Shown here: positions 1-11,547 of the stretch, one piece after another
How the letters are laid out: the number at the start of each line of letters is the position of its first letter
Position numbering within the stretch: position 1 is the stretch's first letter
Source of the DNA: Entomortierella parvispora
Lineage: Eukaryota; Mortierellomycota; Mortierellomycetes; Mortierellales; Mortierellaceae
Assembly: GCA_963573315.1 (NCBI GenBank)
Contig: OY752149.1
Span: 1,674,001 to 1,738,000 of the forward strand
Direction of reading: 5' to 3'
Length of the DNA: 64,000 nt
Notes under the pieces: model-generated
Database searches by the model: none
Seen by the model: the letters and a program-made list of their open reading frames with translations, nothing else
Told to the model about the DNA's origin: nothing
Made by a program: the position numbers and the translations under genes

Positions 1-460
1 TCCCAGAACTGGGCCGAGGACGTTGGCTGTGATGATGTCATGGAGCGGTCAGGGATGATGTGATTGCGGCGCGTCGGTTGTCCTGGAATGAATGTTTGCC
101 ACCGAAAAGAAGAGACGCAATTGAGGTAATGAAGTTGAGTTTGTGGCGGAGAGAAAGGAGAGTGCCACCAAAAAGAAAAAAAAAAGGACAGGCGTGGACG
201 TGGAATACAGAGGCTTGAGAAGGGCAGAAGGCTCTTTCCCATCACGGAGAAACAGACGGACAAAAAGAAACAGACCAGACTAGACGGCCCACTGTGTGAC
301 GTGGGAAGGGGCACTGACTTTTTGCTGCGCGGAAACAGCTCGAAACTCAGAGAAGGATCAATTTGATTCCCCACACACGAGAACGGTCTGTTGTGTTTTT
401 CTCTTCTTCTCTTCCCCCTCACTCTCCCTCCCTCCCTACTCCCCTCTCTTACACCTCACC
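1..460 (+). other. Upstream region of the DUG1-like gene
   Basis: No gene is visible here. The last 60 bases before the start codon at 461 are a C/T-rich leader, which is also seen before other genes in this window and is typical of strongly expressed fungal genes. Any gene continuing from the left would end before the window or in unreadable sequence. Confidence 0.5.
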
Positions 461-2477
461 ATGGACGCCCAGCTCAACCAGTTCTTTGCCCAGGTCGACA
501 AGGACCAAAACATTTACGTCGATCGCCTTCGCGAGGTCGTCGCCATCCCCAGGTACCCATCTCTTCCTCTTCTTTTTCTCTCTTCTCTCGCCGTCTCCTT
601 TTCTTTTCTTTAGAATCGAACCGTGGGAAACAGGGAATCAGATTCCCGAGCGGTCATGGGAACTCACCGGAAACTGAATCCATCTCTATACCTCAAGAGT
701 ACATTCACACAAGTGTGCCGCTCTCTTCCCTTCAACATTTCGATTCTATCGGGTTCCCATGGACATTGTCATTCATTAGCGATCCTAACACAGAGAAAGC
801 ACGCCTTATCACTGTCCAAGCACGAAGACTGACTCGATTCTCTCCCCGTTCAATTTAGTGTCTCCTCCGATGTCACTCTCCGCCCTCAAGTTTTCCGCAT
901 GGGCGAGTGGATCCAAAAGGAGCTTACCCGTCTTGGTGTCGAGTAAGTTCTCGACAGGAGGTTTTTTTCCAGCGCAAACACATGGATTGTATCCCAGTCA
1001 ATTGAACATCTTTATCCTTACTCTCAACCCGATCAGATTCGTCACCCGTGATCCTGGCACCCACGAGATGGATGGGCACACTCTTCAGCTCCCTCCTATT
1101 GTCTTGGGTGCCTATGGCCGTGATCCCGCCAAGAAGACCGTTTTGGTCTATGGCCATTACGATGTCCAGCCTGCCCTCAAGGAGGATGGTTGGGCCACCG
1201 AGCCCTTCGAGTTGATTGAGAACGAGAAGGGTGAGCTCGTTGGACGTGGTTCCACCGATGACAAAGGTCCCATTCTCGGATGGTTGAACGCCATCGAGGC
1301 CCACCAGAAGCTCGGTCTTGAGCTCCCCGTCAACCTCCGCATGTGCTTCGAGGGTATGCAGCAGGATGATTTTATGAGAATGTGGAGACAATTGCATGTT
1401 GAGAGTGGCCGACTAAATAACTTATTCGATGCTGCACTTTGTTAGGTATGGAGGAGAACGGATCCGAGGGCTTGGATGATGTTATTATTGCCGAGGCTAA
1501 GGGCTGGTTCAAGGATGTCGATGCCGTCTGCATCAGTGACAACTACTGGTTGGGTGACAGCAAGCCCTGCATCACCTACGGTCTCCGTGGAATTTCCTAC
1601 TACAAGGTTGCCATCAAGGGACCTGGCCGTGATCTCCACTCTGGTGTCTTTGGCGGCACTGTGCATGAGCCCATGACCGACTTGGCCTACATCTTCTCCA
1701 AGCTCGTTACGCCCCAGGGCAAGATCCTGATCCCCGGCATCATGGACGATGTTGCACCATCCACTGGTATTGTTCTCATTTTCAGTTGAATTTCTGTTCT
1801 TCAGCGACGACATGTCTCGCAGCAGTCTTTAAACTGACATTATTTTATGAAAAAAAATAGCTGCTGAGGAGGCTTCCTACCCTCCCTTGGACTTCAACTT
1901 GCAGACTCTCCACAACGCCATCGATGCTACCAACACAATCCATGACAACCACATTGATGCCTTGAAGGGTCGCTGGCGTTACCCCTCCCTCTCTCTCCAC
2001 GGAATTGAGGGAGCCTTCTCCGCCGCTGGAGCCAAGACTGTGATCCCCGCCAAGGTCATTGGAAAGTTCTCGATCCGCTCCGTTCCCAACATGGTCCCCG
2101 AGAGAATCAACGAGCACGTTGTCAAGTACATCAACGCAGAATTTGCCAAGCTCGGTTCCAAGAACACCATTGAGGTCGAGTGCCTCCATGCCGGCAAGCC
2201 TTGGGTTGCCTCCTTCGAGCACCCCAACTATGTTGCCGCCGCCAGCGCTGTTGAGCGCGTGTTCAAGGTCAAGCCCGACTTGACCCGTGAGGGAGGGTCC
2301 ATCCCCGTGACCTTGACCTTCCAGGATGCCTTGAACAAGAACGTTCTCTTGCTGCCCATGGGCCGTTCCTCGGACGGTGCTCACTCGATCAACGAGAAGT
2401 TGGACCGCTCCAACTACATTGAGGGCACCAAGTTGCTCGGTGCCTACCTCTGGGAGCTCTCTGCTCTGAAGTTCTAA
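461..2477 (+). CDS. DUG1: M20 family Cys-Gly metallodipeptidase (CNDP2/DUG1 type)
   Basis: Predicted cytosolic zinc dipeptidase that splits Cys-Gly in glutathione turnover and other dipeptides. Five exons are inferred: 461-552, 859-942, 1037-1353, 1446-1766 and 1861-2477. All junctions are GT-AG and keep frame, giving 476 aa, close to the usual family length of about 480. Visible M20 signatures are GHYDVQP (metal His and Asp), [10 protein letters not shown] (bridging Asp), [10 protein letters not shown] (catalytic and metal Glu pair) and the HSGVFGG lid segment. The start ATG follows a pyrimidine-rich leader and gives the N-terminus MDAQLNQFF. No signal peptide is seen. The gene is intact; family assignment is firm, and the exact yeast orthology (DUG1 versus CNDP-like) is inference. 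Confidence 0.93.
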
Positions 2478-3527
2478 AGGATGCGACGCGTTTCCCAATC
2501 TCAGCCGCATACTTCTTTTATGACCCCATTATTGAATGTTCGCCTACCAATTGTGTGTCGTTGACGGAAGCGGGTAGAGCCAAAAGTGAATAGTCTCTTT
2601 CTGTCGTTCAATGGCATGGCACATGTACCATAAAAAATATTTTGCATCTTCTCCTTGAGCCCTTCGATGTCTGAACATCTCTCTTTTTTTTTTTTTTTTT
2701 GTCCGCCCGCCCAACCTTGATTTTTTGCCCTGCCACATCACTTCAGAAAACGAAAGAAAAAAAAGAGGGCGAAAGAATCAAAGCACGGAGCACCGTGTGG
2801 ATCGCGGCAGAAGAGGTAAACAAGATACAACATGCGACAGATGACAAATGGAGAGCTGAGGTTGTGCTTTTGCATGTTCTGTGCTCTGGTCCTCCTCCCC
2901 TGGGAGCCGTTTGGAATTAAAAGAGAGAGAGGGAGAGAAAGAGAAAGAGAAAGAGAAAGAGAAAGAGAAAGAGAAAGAGAAAGAGACAGATTGAAAAAGA
3001 AAGGAGATGGGCGCTGGCAAAGGCAGGCAAGGTAGGGACGAACAGCAAGGCTAGCCAGCCACACGAACACGGCGAGAGTGCAAGACTAGCACCAGACCAT
3101 GAGGCAGACAGAAAGAAGCACACAACAGACCAGAGAGAGAGAGAGGACTGAAGAACTGAAGGACGGGACATGTCACCGAGCACGGGAGGCACTGCACCTG
3201 CATCCGCACCTGCCGCCTGCCCTGGCTGCTTCCCTCTTCGGTCCTTCCCGCCTGCCCATGTCTTTCTCTCTCTTTCGCTCATCCGCATCCCATCTTCCCA
3301 TCGCATGCATCGCTACCTGCGACCAGACTGAGAGAAAGACTGAAAACATCGACACATACCCTTTTTTTTCTTTTCTTTCTTTGCTCTCTCTTTACTTTCC
3401 TCTTCCCCCACAGCACCTGGCTTTGGTCAATTTCTTTATATATCCTTATTCATCTTTCCTTCGCACACACACACGCGCACTTTCACACACGCATTCTTTC
3501 TCCTTTCCTCTCCCTCTCTCCGTCTTC
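2478..3527. other. Intergenic region between DUG1 and the pseudokinase gene
   Basis: No credible coding sequence is seen. It holds a T tract near 2684-2700, a GA-rich microsatellite (2922-2992) and a C/T-rich leader with TATA-like 'tttatatatcc' near 3432-3442, about 90 bases before the start codon at 3528. The C/T-rich leader and TATA-like motif are plausible promoter parts of the downstream gene. Confidence 0.5.
2922..2992 (+). repeat. GA-rich microsatellite (period 6, AGAAAG type)
   Basis: A near-perfect run of the hexamer gagaaa flanked by GA dinucleotide stretches. The low-complexity reading frames across it are artefacts. Confidence 0.9.
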
Positions 3528-6500
3528 ATGGCCGACCCCAGTCTCAGTCTCTTCACTGGGGCTCTGCAGCAGGCTCAGGCCATCAATGAGGCCGCAAAAA
3601 CGGCCTATGCCAACAAAATCTCTTGCATGGCCATGAACCATCGGATCCAAATTGCCAACGAGATCATCAAGGCCGCCTATGAGAAGCAAAAGACCAATCC
3701 CAAGACTCAGGTCCTTGCCATCAGTGCCTTCAAAACCTATGTCGCCCTCCTGGAGCGGATGCGAGACTTTGTACTCGAGATTAGTAAGAGAAAGACTTTC
3801 TCTAAGGTATGTAGTATGTACACAAAAAGGCAAAGTAGGTGAAGAAGACAAGAGCCGCTCGCACGTTTGTTTTTTTTTCTTTCTGTTTTTGTTCTGGGTC
3901 CACTCGGCCCCTCCAATCCAGAGAGCAAAGAAGCGGCGAGAAGAGCAAAACAGAGAACGACTGCAACCCTTTTTGCTGACTATGCATTTTTCCTTGTCCG
4001 AAACAGCTCTTTTACGCGTTAAGGTACCGCGACGAGTTCGATGCGCTGCTGCGTGAGTTTGACAACTGTGTCTTGGAGGTGAGTTTGAATCTACACGGAA
4101 ATGAGGCGGGCTGTTGGACAGACCGTGGGTGGATGAATTGGGCTGCGGCCACAACTGAGGTCCTGCAGTCTTTGTTTGCGCGTGCAGGCGTGCATGCGTG
4201 CATGCGCGCGTGCGAATGCGGTTGAGGAAGAGGAAATACCAGCTAATCCCCGTCCCCCCATCTCCTCCTCCCTCTCTCTCCCTCTCCCTTTTGCTCCAAA
4301 CCAGCTCAATCTTGGAATTGCCCTAAGAACACAGGCGCAGCTGGAAACGGACAGGAACGCGCTGGAGGAGGACATGGTCGAACTGAAGGATTTCCGAAAG
4401 GATCTGCAGAACGGTCTGGATAGCCTCGGTGGACAGCTCGTCGGCATCCGCCAAATGATTGCCACCAACAGACCTATGGATGACATCCTCGCCCAAGTAG
4501 AACTTGATTACAGCCAGGTCGTGAACATCACTCCCCCAGAAACTCGAAGGGGAAGAACATTCCCTGTTCATAAGCGATCTTGGCTGTCTCAAGAGGTGGC
4601 AGAGAAACCTCTGGGCTACTTTGGATCTCAGGATATGCTGGACATGCTTAAAAGCGAAGTCGCGATTCTAAAGAAGTTGGACCGGTGCAATTACATTACA
4701 AGGTTCATGGGCGTGACCAACAAGAACAACCAGATTAGTATTATCATGGAATGGCTTCCTAATGGCGATCTCGCATCCTTCTTGGCCAAGGTAATGACTG
4801 CGATCATCATTTGACAAGATTCCATTATAGCAAACAATTGAAAGATGAATTCGACTGATAGAAAATGATCTCTTTGTCGCTAGGACAAGATGGATTGGGA
4901 ACAAAAGTTGTTTATTGCTGCTGATATCGCTAGGGGTCTTCAGTTCTTGCACGAGGTAACGAGCCGGGAAATTCCCTGTCGACTCTTCACTCTCGCTAGA
5001 GCCACTTCACCTAACATGTATTCTATTTTTAATGCTCCTAGGTCGGAATCATCCACAAGACGCTACGCGCCAAAAACATTCTGTTGACGAGATTTAACCA
5101 GGCAAAGATTACGAACTTTCGACAAAGTCGTATGGATACTGCGCAAACGCGACCCATGTCGGACCCATTCAGTTTTGTTCGCTGGTTAGCACCAGAAAAG
5201 ATGACACCCAAGGAAGTCAGATATGGCGCCGAGTGCGACATCTACAGCTTTGGTATGCTGCTCTTTGAAATCGCATCAAACAAGATCCCATTCTTGGGTC
5301 AAAGCGACCGAGAGTTGCCGGAGTTGATTGTACTCAAAGATTTTTACGAGACTGTTCCTGCGGGCACACCCACCGAATTTGCCAACATCATGTCAGCCTG
5401 TTGGTCCCACGATCCTCGACTTCGGCCAACTGTATCTCAGGTCCTATTGATTCTGAGGGATGCCTGTGTCAAGTTTGAGAATGGCCAACATAATTTTGGA
5501 GGGTTACCTGCCGATCTAAAGGAGCCCGCTCCACTTTTCGCCATAATGCCTCCAGAAGAAAGTGAAGCGTACCCGATTTCTCCGCCCATGACACCCGTAG
5601 GATCGAGTAATGGTCTTTTGACTCCCGATGTGTGGAACAACCCATATGTGAACAAGCGCTATGTCGAGGAATCACTGGAGGAGTTGAGGCAGTCGCAACA
5701 ACAGATTGGTCAACAAGTGCCTACCCCAATGCCACCACACGCTCGACCTCAACTTCAGTCTCAACCTCAACCTCAACCTCAGACACAAACTCAAACTCAA
5801 CCTATACAGCCTTTAAGGCCACAGAAGCAGCCATTGCCGCAATCGCAACCACAGTCTCAACCCCCATCCCAACCTCTCACTCAGAGGGTGCTGCAGCAAC
5901 AACCCCATTCGCCGTCGCAACAGCAACCGCAACCGCAACCGCAACTGACTCCAACCCAGAGACCTCTGCAGTCTCAGGCCCAACCCCATCTCCAGTCGCA
6001 ACCGCAAACACAACAGACTCAAATGCAGAGACCTCTACAACCTCAGCCTCAACATCAACCGCAAAGGCAAGGAAGCTCATTAGGGGGGTCAACCACAGTG
6101 ACAAATGTATCGCCAATGCAAGCTCAGTCCCTGCAGACTCCGCCTATTCAAACGCATCATAATTACCCGCCAAATTCTCCTTCGGCGACTGTGCCTGGAC
6201 TTCAGATCCGTTCGCCAAGAACTCAGCAGGCGCAGCAGCAACCAATATCACCAGTGCAGTTCCGTTCGATTAATGATTCTAAGCAAGAGTACCTGGAGCA
6301 TGAGCACGGCACAGATGTTGTCACCACTCCAAGAGACTTGCGACCGGAACCGCAACAATCACTGCCTACTTCGAATGGTGGCTCTGCCCCTCGACTAGCC
6401 AGTCTTGCCCTTCCTATCATGAATAGTCAAGCCACTTCGTCAGGGTTGACGATCGCCCCTCTCCCACCCTCACCGACTCCAGCAAATAGTCACCAAGGCA

Positions 6501-7456
6501 GCCTGGATAGTCCACCACTCGTTAACAGAGATACTCGTCCTGGTATCAAGCATAACAAGAGGATAATCCAGCCTCTGGAAGTCAACATGAGCGGACTCTC
6601 GCTTCAAGAAGGTCGTGCATCCACGTCATCTCCATCGACTCACCGACCAACGATGCATGATCGTGAATCGTCCTCGTCCTCGTCCTCATCTTCAATGTCC
6701 ACGCCAGGGGGCAAGAATCATAGTTTCAACGGGGGCTACAACAACTCAGCACCGATGTCTCCTCCAGTAGCCTTCCCGTCCCCGTCGTCTCATCAGTCTA
6801 TCCAATCGGTCTTTGGTGGAGCTGGCCCTCCAAGGCCTGTCACTCAGGGACACAGTAGCACCAACTTGTTGATCGGTCGGCCAGTTTCACCCAATCCCCA
6901 CAACAACCCCAACACTATGTCCCGTGCGTTACGTTTGCACGAGAATCAGGAGCGGGATAAGGCGTGGGTGATCTTCAAGATGTTTAACGACCAAGGGAAC
7001 GTTGAGGGCATGTACTGGACAGCCTACTACATGTTCCATGGCGAAGGTGGGCAAGCTCAGGATCGAAAGCGGGCATTTGAAATCTTTTTGGCGGTAACGC
7101 GGATGGAGTTGTTGATGCAGTCGCCTACGGTGTCTTTTGAAGCGATGACGCAACATCAGCAAATGCAGCAGTTGCACTTTCAACGACTTGCCTCGAATGC
7201 CCATTTCTACACGGCTGTCTGTTATTTGGAGGGACAGGGCGTGGAGAGGAACCATCTAGTAGGATTCGGTCATATGGAGGTGGCCGCAGACTCTGGAAAT
7301 GCATTTGCTCAGTTCCTGGTTGGAGATGCGTATCATAAGGGCAGCGCGGTAGTCCAGGCGAATATGATGAGACGGAACCACTACTGGCAACTGGCGGCCA
7401 GACAGAGAGAGCAGAGAGCTATCGACCAATGTCGAAAGTTTGGTATACCTATTTGA
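3528..7456 (+). CDS. MLKL-like pseudokinase with Gln/Pro-rich linker and Sel1-type tail
   Basis: Five inferred exons: 3528-3806, 4007-4078, 4305-4790, 4884-4955 and 5042-7456 (1107 aa). Residues about 1-145 are all helical and match the layout of the MLKL N-terminal four-helix bundle, followed by a helical brace (about 146-185). A protein-kinase-like domain spans about 197-460. The beta-3 Lys is kept (VAEK, K218). The HRD motif reads HKT (308-310) with the loop Asn kept (N315), and DFG reads NFR (328-330). APE is kept as LAPE, and WSHDPRLRPT is the usual C-lobe motif. Losing the HRD and DFG aspartates predicts no phosphotransfer, the same pattern as animal MLKL. Residues about 500-690 are Gln/Pro-rich; about 915-1105 carry Sel1-like helical repeats (e.g. 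AYYMFHGEGG). A membrane-acting cell-death or scaffold role is inference. Confidence 0.85.
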
Positions 7457-7715
7457 TTATGAAAAAAAAAATAAAAAAGTTTTATTTGCAACGCTTTGAG
7501 GACTTGAATAAGCCATCATCAAGGTTGGTACTGCAAGAAAGGACAGGAGAAGAGTGGTAAGGAAATATATATATATGAAGGGCCTTTCTTCCTTTCATTT
7601 ACCCGCTTTTTTTATCCAAAGGAAGGGTATAGAGAGAAAAGAGGATTGTATGTATGTGTTTGTTTGTGAGAGAGAAAGCTTGGCAGTGGGACCGGAGGGA
7701 AGCACCATGTCATGA

Positions 7716-9274
7716 TCAATGCCGAGAGCAAGGCCACGTTGAGTTGGTTGTGCATCTGTAGCAGAACTCGTTGCCGCACCGACAGGTCATATGGTTGCAT
7801 CCTTTGTGAAGAAAAAGAGTAGGGTGTTTTTAGAGAGAAGTTTGAAAAAAAGTCAAGAAGAACATCGTTTTTTTTTTTTTTTTTTTTTTTTGTTTCCCAG
7901 GGGTTGAATGACTTTTTACCTTCGGTTTTTTCGACCACGAGCTTACAGCTGGGACAGCGATTCCATCCGCGTTCCTCAGTCAGCTTATCAAACGCGACAT
8001 CATTATCCGTCTCTTTTCTAGCCTTGACAGCCTCACAGGTCATCCCTTTTTTGTGAGCGAGAGAAAGAGAGAACGATGGATTGTCAGTCACCTTGAGTTT
8101 TTTTTCCTTGTTTGAAAGTAAGGGAAAGAAAGAAAAAAAAGAACAAAATGGTACCTGGATGACTCTTGTCGGAGCAAAGGGCACAGAATTGGTAATCACA
8201 ATAAGGACAGTTCACCTCCAGAAGATCTCCTCGCGAATGGTCTCCACCTCCATCGATGAGTCGAGAGCACGTCTTTTGAGGACAGTAGATCTATGAAGGA
8301 GAACGAAGAACGAAGGGAAGAATCTTAGTGCCCTTTTTTTTGATTTTGTGTGAGTGCGTTAAGAGAGTGAAAGAGAGAAAGAGAAGGGGAAATACCTTGT
8401 CCTTGACGGCGAATTCCACCGAAGTTGAGTACCAAAGGTTAGCTTCCCGTCCCAAGAACATTTCAATCAGGAATGGATCCTCGATGGCCTCCCGGCAATT
8501 CTCGGCAGGACAGAGCACGGGCCAAGCACGGGCTTGAACCTGAGTTGCCACATGTCTCGAAAGACATTCAAAGCAAAACAAATGATCTTGTCCACAGGGC
8601 AGCGCCCCTCCAAGTTTCAATGCATCAGACGTCTTGGCAGGTGAGGAAGGTGAAGACGAAAATGCTGGCGAAAGTGGGAATCTCATTGTGCGGGAGGGGG
8701 CTAGAGGGTGTAGAGGTGGAGATAGAGGAGGAGGAAACGAGAACCATGAAGGATGTGAAGGAGAGGGATCTCGACGACCAACTCGATGACCAACTCGAAA
8801 AGCGCTGCTATTGGAATTGGGAAAGTCCACGACGCTTCTCCTGGAGTTGCCAGTATGGCTGTTGTTGCCATAGATATTATGGTAGTGATTGTAGTGGTGG
8901 TGGTCGTTATCGTCGTCATCATCATCGTCGTTGTTGTTGCTCTTCGTTCTTGTACGAATCCTGTGTTGGGCAAACAATGATGAGGGTGAATGTCGCGGCT
9001 TTGTGCCTGCTTCATCGTCGTCGTCGTCGTCGTCATCGTCGTCATCATCGTCGTCATCATCATCATCATCGTTGTTGCTCTTCGTTCTTGTACGAATCCT
9101 GTGTTGAGCAAACAATGGTGAGGGTAAATGTCGCGACTTTGTCCCCGCTTCCACCGGCTGTCGGTGAGACGACGACGATGCGGATGGCACATTTATCGTC
9201 TGTGAAGGCAAATGAAACAGGGACAACCAACGAGGTGTAGGGGACGAGGACGAGGACGAGGACGGAAAAAAAAA

Positions 9275-9308
<34 letters not shown>

Positions 9309-9615
9309 CTCTTCGTTCTTGTACGAATCCTGTGTTGGGCAAACAGTGGTGAGGGTGAATGTCGCGACTTTGTCCCCGCTTCCACCGGCTGTTGATGAGA
9401 CGACGACGATGCGGATGGCGCATTTGTCATCTGTGAAGGCAAAGGAAACAGGGGGGGCCAACGAAGTGTAGGGGACGAGGACAAAAAAGAAGAGGATGAA
9501 GAGGTGGCATCTTCCAAGGACAAGGAACTAGAAAGAAAGAAAGAAGAGGGGGAAGTCGTTGACGATGACGCGAAAGGTTGGCCAAACGGGTGTCTGGAAG
9601 ACGACGATGCCGACG

Positions 9616-9677
<62 letters not shown>

Positions 9678-10141
9678 CGTTGCTGTCGCTGTCGCTGTTG
9701 CTGTTGCTGTTGCTGTTGCAGTTGCAGTTGCTGTTGCTGTTGCTGTTGCAGTTGCAGTTGCTGTTGCAGTCTCTGTTGCTTTTGCTGTTGCTTTTGCTGT
9801 TGCTGTTGCAGTTGCTTTTGCAGTTGCTCTTGCTCTTGCTCTTGCTCTTGCACTTGCTGTCTCTGTTGCTGTCTCTGTTGCTGTCGCAGTTGATGTCTCT
9901 GTTGCTTTTGCTGTTGCAGTTGCTCTTGCTCTTGCTCTTGCTCTTGCACTTGCTGTCTCTGTTGCTGTCTCTGTTGCTGTCGCAGTTGATGTCTCTGTTG
10001 CTTTTGCTGTTGCAGTTGCAGTTGCAGTTGCAGTTGCAGTTGCAGTTGCTTTTGCAGTTGCTCTTGCTGTTGCTCTTGCTCTTGCACTTGCTGTCTCTGT
10101 TGCTGTCTCTGTTGCTGTCGCAGTTGATGTCTCTGTTGCTT

Positions 10142-10187
<46 letters not shown>

Positions 10188-10780
10188 AGTATCTGTCTCT
10201 GTTGCAGTTGCAGTTGCAGTTGCTGTCTCTTTTGCTCCTGTAGGATCATTTGCTGTTCTGCCAAGTCAAATTCGTCCTCAGAGTCCTTCTCGGGCGAGAG
10301 AGGGGGTGATGGTGGCGAAGGAGGAGCTACTTCAGGGCTTTGCAGTTGCAAGAGGGAGATCCACTCAAATTCTTCAAAGCAAATCTTGCACTCCTTTACC
10401 TCACCCCGTCTGTGAATCGGCGGGGTTGTTGCTCTGGAAGTGCTGGCAGTGTCAAGGTTGTACGGAAATCCAGAGAAAGAGGGGATGGTGGAGGTTGCCA
10501 CGGAGGCAGGGCTCTCTGCGTATCCGGGTGGCGTCAAGTCCCGTGTCGAGTTCATTATGGACGAAGGCCATGCCAAGGATCTGGGCGAGATCGCAGGAGG
10601 TGACGACAAAGGCGAAGCTGAAGAAGACACCTGGTGATGACTTTCTCGATGGGGGCCGTAGACTTGGGCCATGCCAAGATGCAGACTAGGAGTTCGAGAG
10701 ACACGCGAGAGAGCGTAGGTTGGAGAGGAGGCAGAGCTGCTACCAGTGTCGGTGGTGACCCTGCAGAGTTGATACTGCAT
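7716..10780 (-). CDS. RBR-type E3 ubiquitin ligase 1 (RING1 split by polyQ/polyD insert)
   Basis: Predicted RING-between-RING ubiquitin ligase. Four exons are inferred on the minus strand: 10780-8396, 8290-8155, 8045-7920 and 7801-7716, in frame, 910 aa. RING1 begins CKICFEEF (C131, C134) and resumes about 590 residues later with LPCGQDHLFCFECL and LCPAENC. IBR follows (IYCPQKTCSRLI, NCPYCDYQFCALC). RING2 is RCPSC, then GCNHMTCRCG and FCYRC; the Cys of HMTC is the expected catalytic thioester residue and is present. The insert inside RING1 is Ser/Pro-rich with long Gln and Asp runs. The start ATG is chosen because the paralog at 15751 begins in the same way (MQ[YH]QL.RV). The gene is convergent with the pseudokinase gene. 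Substrate unknown. Confidence 0.87.
8885..9075 (-). repeat. Asp-codon microsatellite (GAT/GAC runs on minus strand)
   Basis: Two clusters of cgt/cat trinucleotides on the plus strand encode polyaspartate in RBR ligase 1. A shorter third cluster lies at 9280-9305. The sequence between the clusters is itself repeated (nearby AQHRIRTRTKS peptide copies), so this is a compound coding minisatellite. Confidence 0.8.
9617..10226 (-). repeat. CAG/CAA-type coding repeat (polyglutamine) in RBR ligase 1
   Basis: About 200 codons of Gln-dominated sequence on the minus strand, made of nested higher-order repeats (units reading QRHQLRQQQRQQQRQQVQ recur three times). The RBR2 paralog has only about ten Gln codons at the matching place. 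The plus-strand frames of polyVal, polyCys and polyLeu across it are antisense artefacts. Confidence 0.88.
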
Positions 10781-11547
10781 CTGTGCTCAGTACAAAAAAG
10801 AGAAAAGAGAAAGGAGAAAGATCAGAGCCGAGTCGTACAGAGCTGTTAGGAAAGAAGAAGGACGTTCTACCATTCAACGAGGTTGGGATGGGGAATAGAG
10901 TGAAGGCGGGATCGGTCGAAAGAGGCAATCGGGAACAAGGAAGAAAGGAAAAGAAAAAGAAAGAGAAGCTGGTGATGAAGAAGAAAGGAAAGAAAGGAAA
11001 GGGCTGACTGGACATTTTTGAAAGATAGCATCTTCCTCGCTAGTTGTTGCAATGCATTGCAATGCGACCATGCACGACTGCCCCAACACTTTTCTCCCTG
11101 TCTGCCTCTGCTTCGTCTTTCCTCCTTGAATGACTCCCGGCCATCGTCCCTTGCCTGCATGAATGCATTCACGCGTCACTGCAGTAACTCTTTTTTCTTC
11201 TGGGAGGGTTTTTTCCTGCAGATGTGCCTGACACTGCGCTGTTTTATCGGTTGCTTTGCCCTGTCGACTCGACCCCAAACGTGATTTCTTTTGACGAACA
11301 GGTCAAATGATTGTTCTTGGCGGAGTTGCATGCATCCCTTCCAGACTTCGACCGCCTTTTCTGTTCAGCCAACCGAAACAGACGCGTCGACCAAGCTTGC
11401 ACGCGCAAACATGCAAAGGAAGAACAAGAAACTCCATCGTTCTAAATAGGTCTATATCTCTTTCTTTCTGTATTTGGAAGCCTGTGTGGTTTTAGTTCTT
11501 TCTATGAAACTTTTATTGCTTTGTAACACACCTCTTCTTTTCTGCTT
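10781..11547. other. Intergenic region, RBR1 upstream / zinc-finger pseudogene downstream
   Basis: No gene is seen. The sequence is homologous along its length to 15752-16614 in the second duplication copy (shared GA-rich leader near 10800-11000 and 'cctgcagatg' near 11215), so it is duplicated promoter and downstream sequence. Confidence 0.6.

Noticed and set aside
2738-3306. Frames across the GA-rich tract near 2900
   Set aside because: Produced by the microsatellite; no conserved features.
9504-10689. Long plus-strand frames of polyCys, polyVal and polyLeu
   Set aside because: They are antisense to the CAG-type repeat of RBR ligase 1; the minus-strand gene has domains and introns conserved in a paralog.
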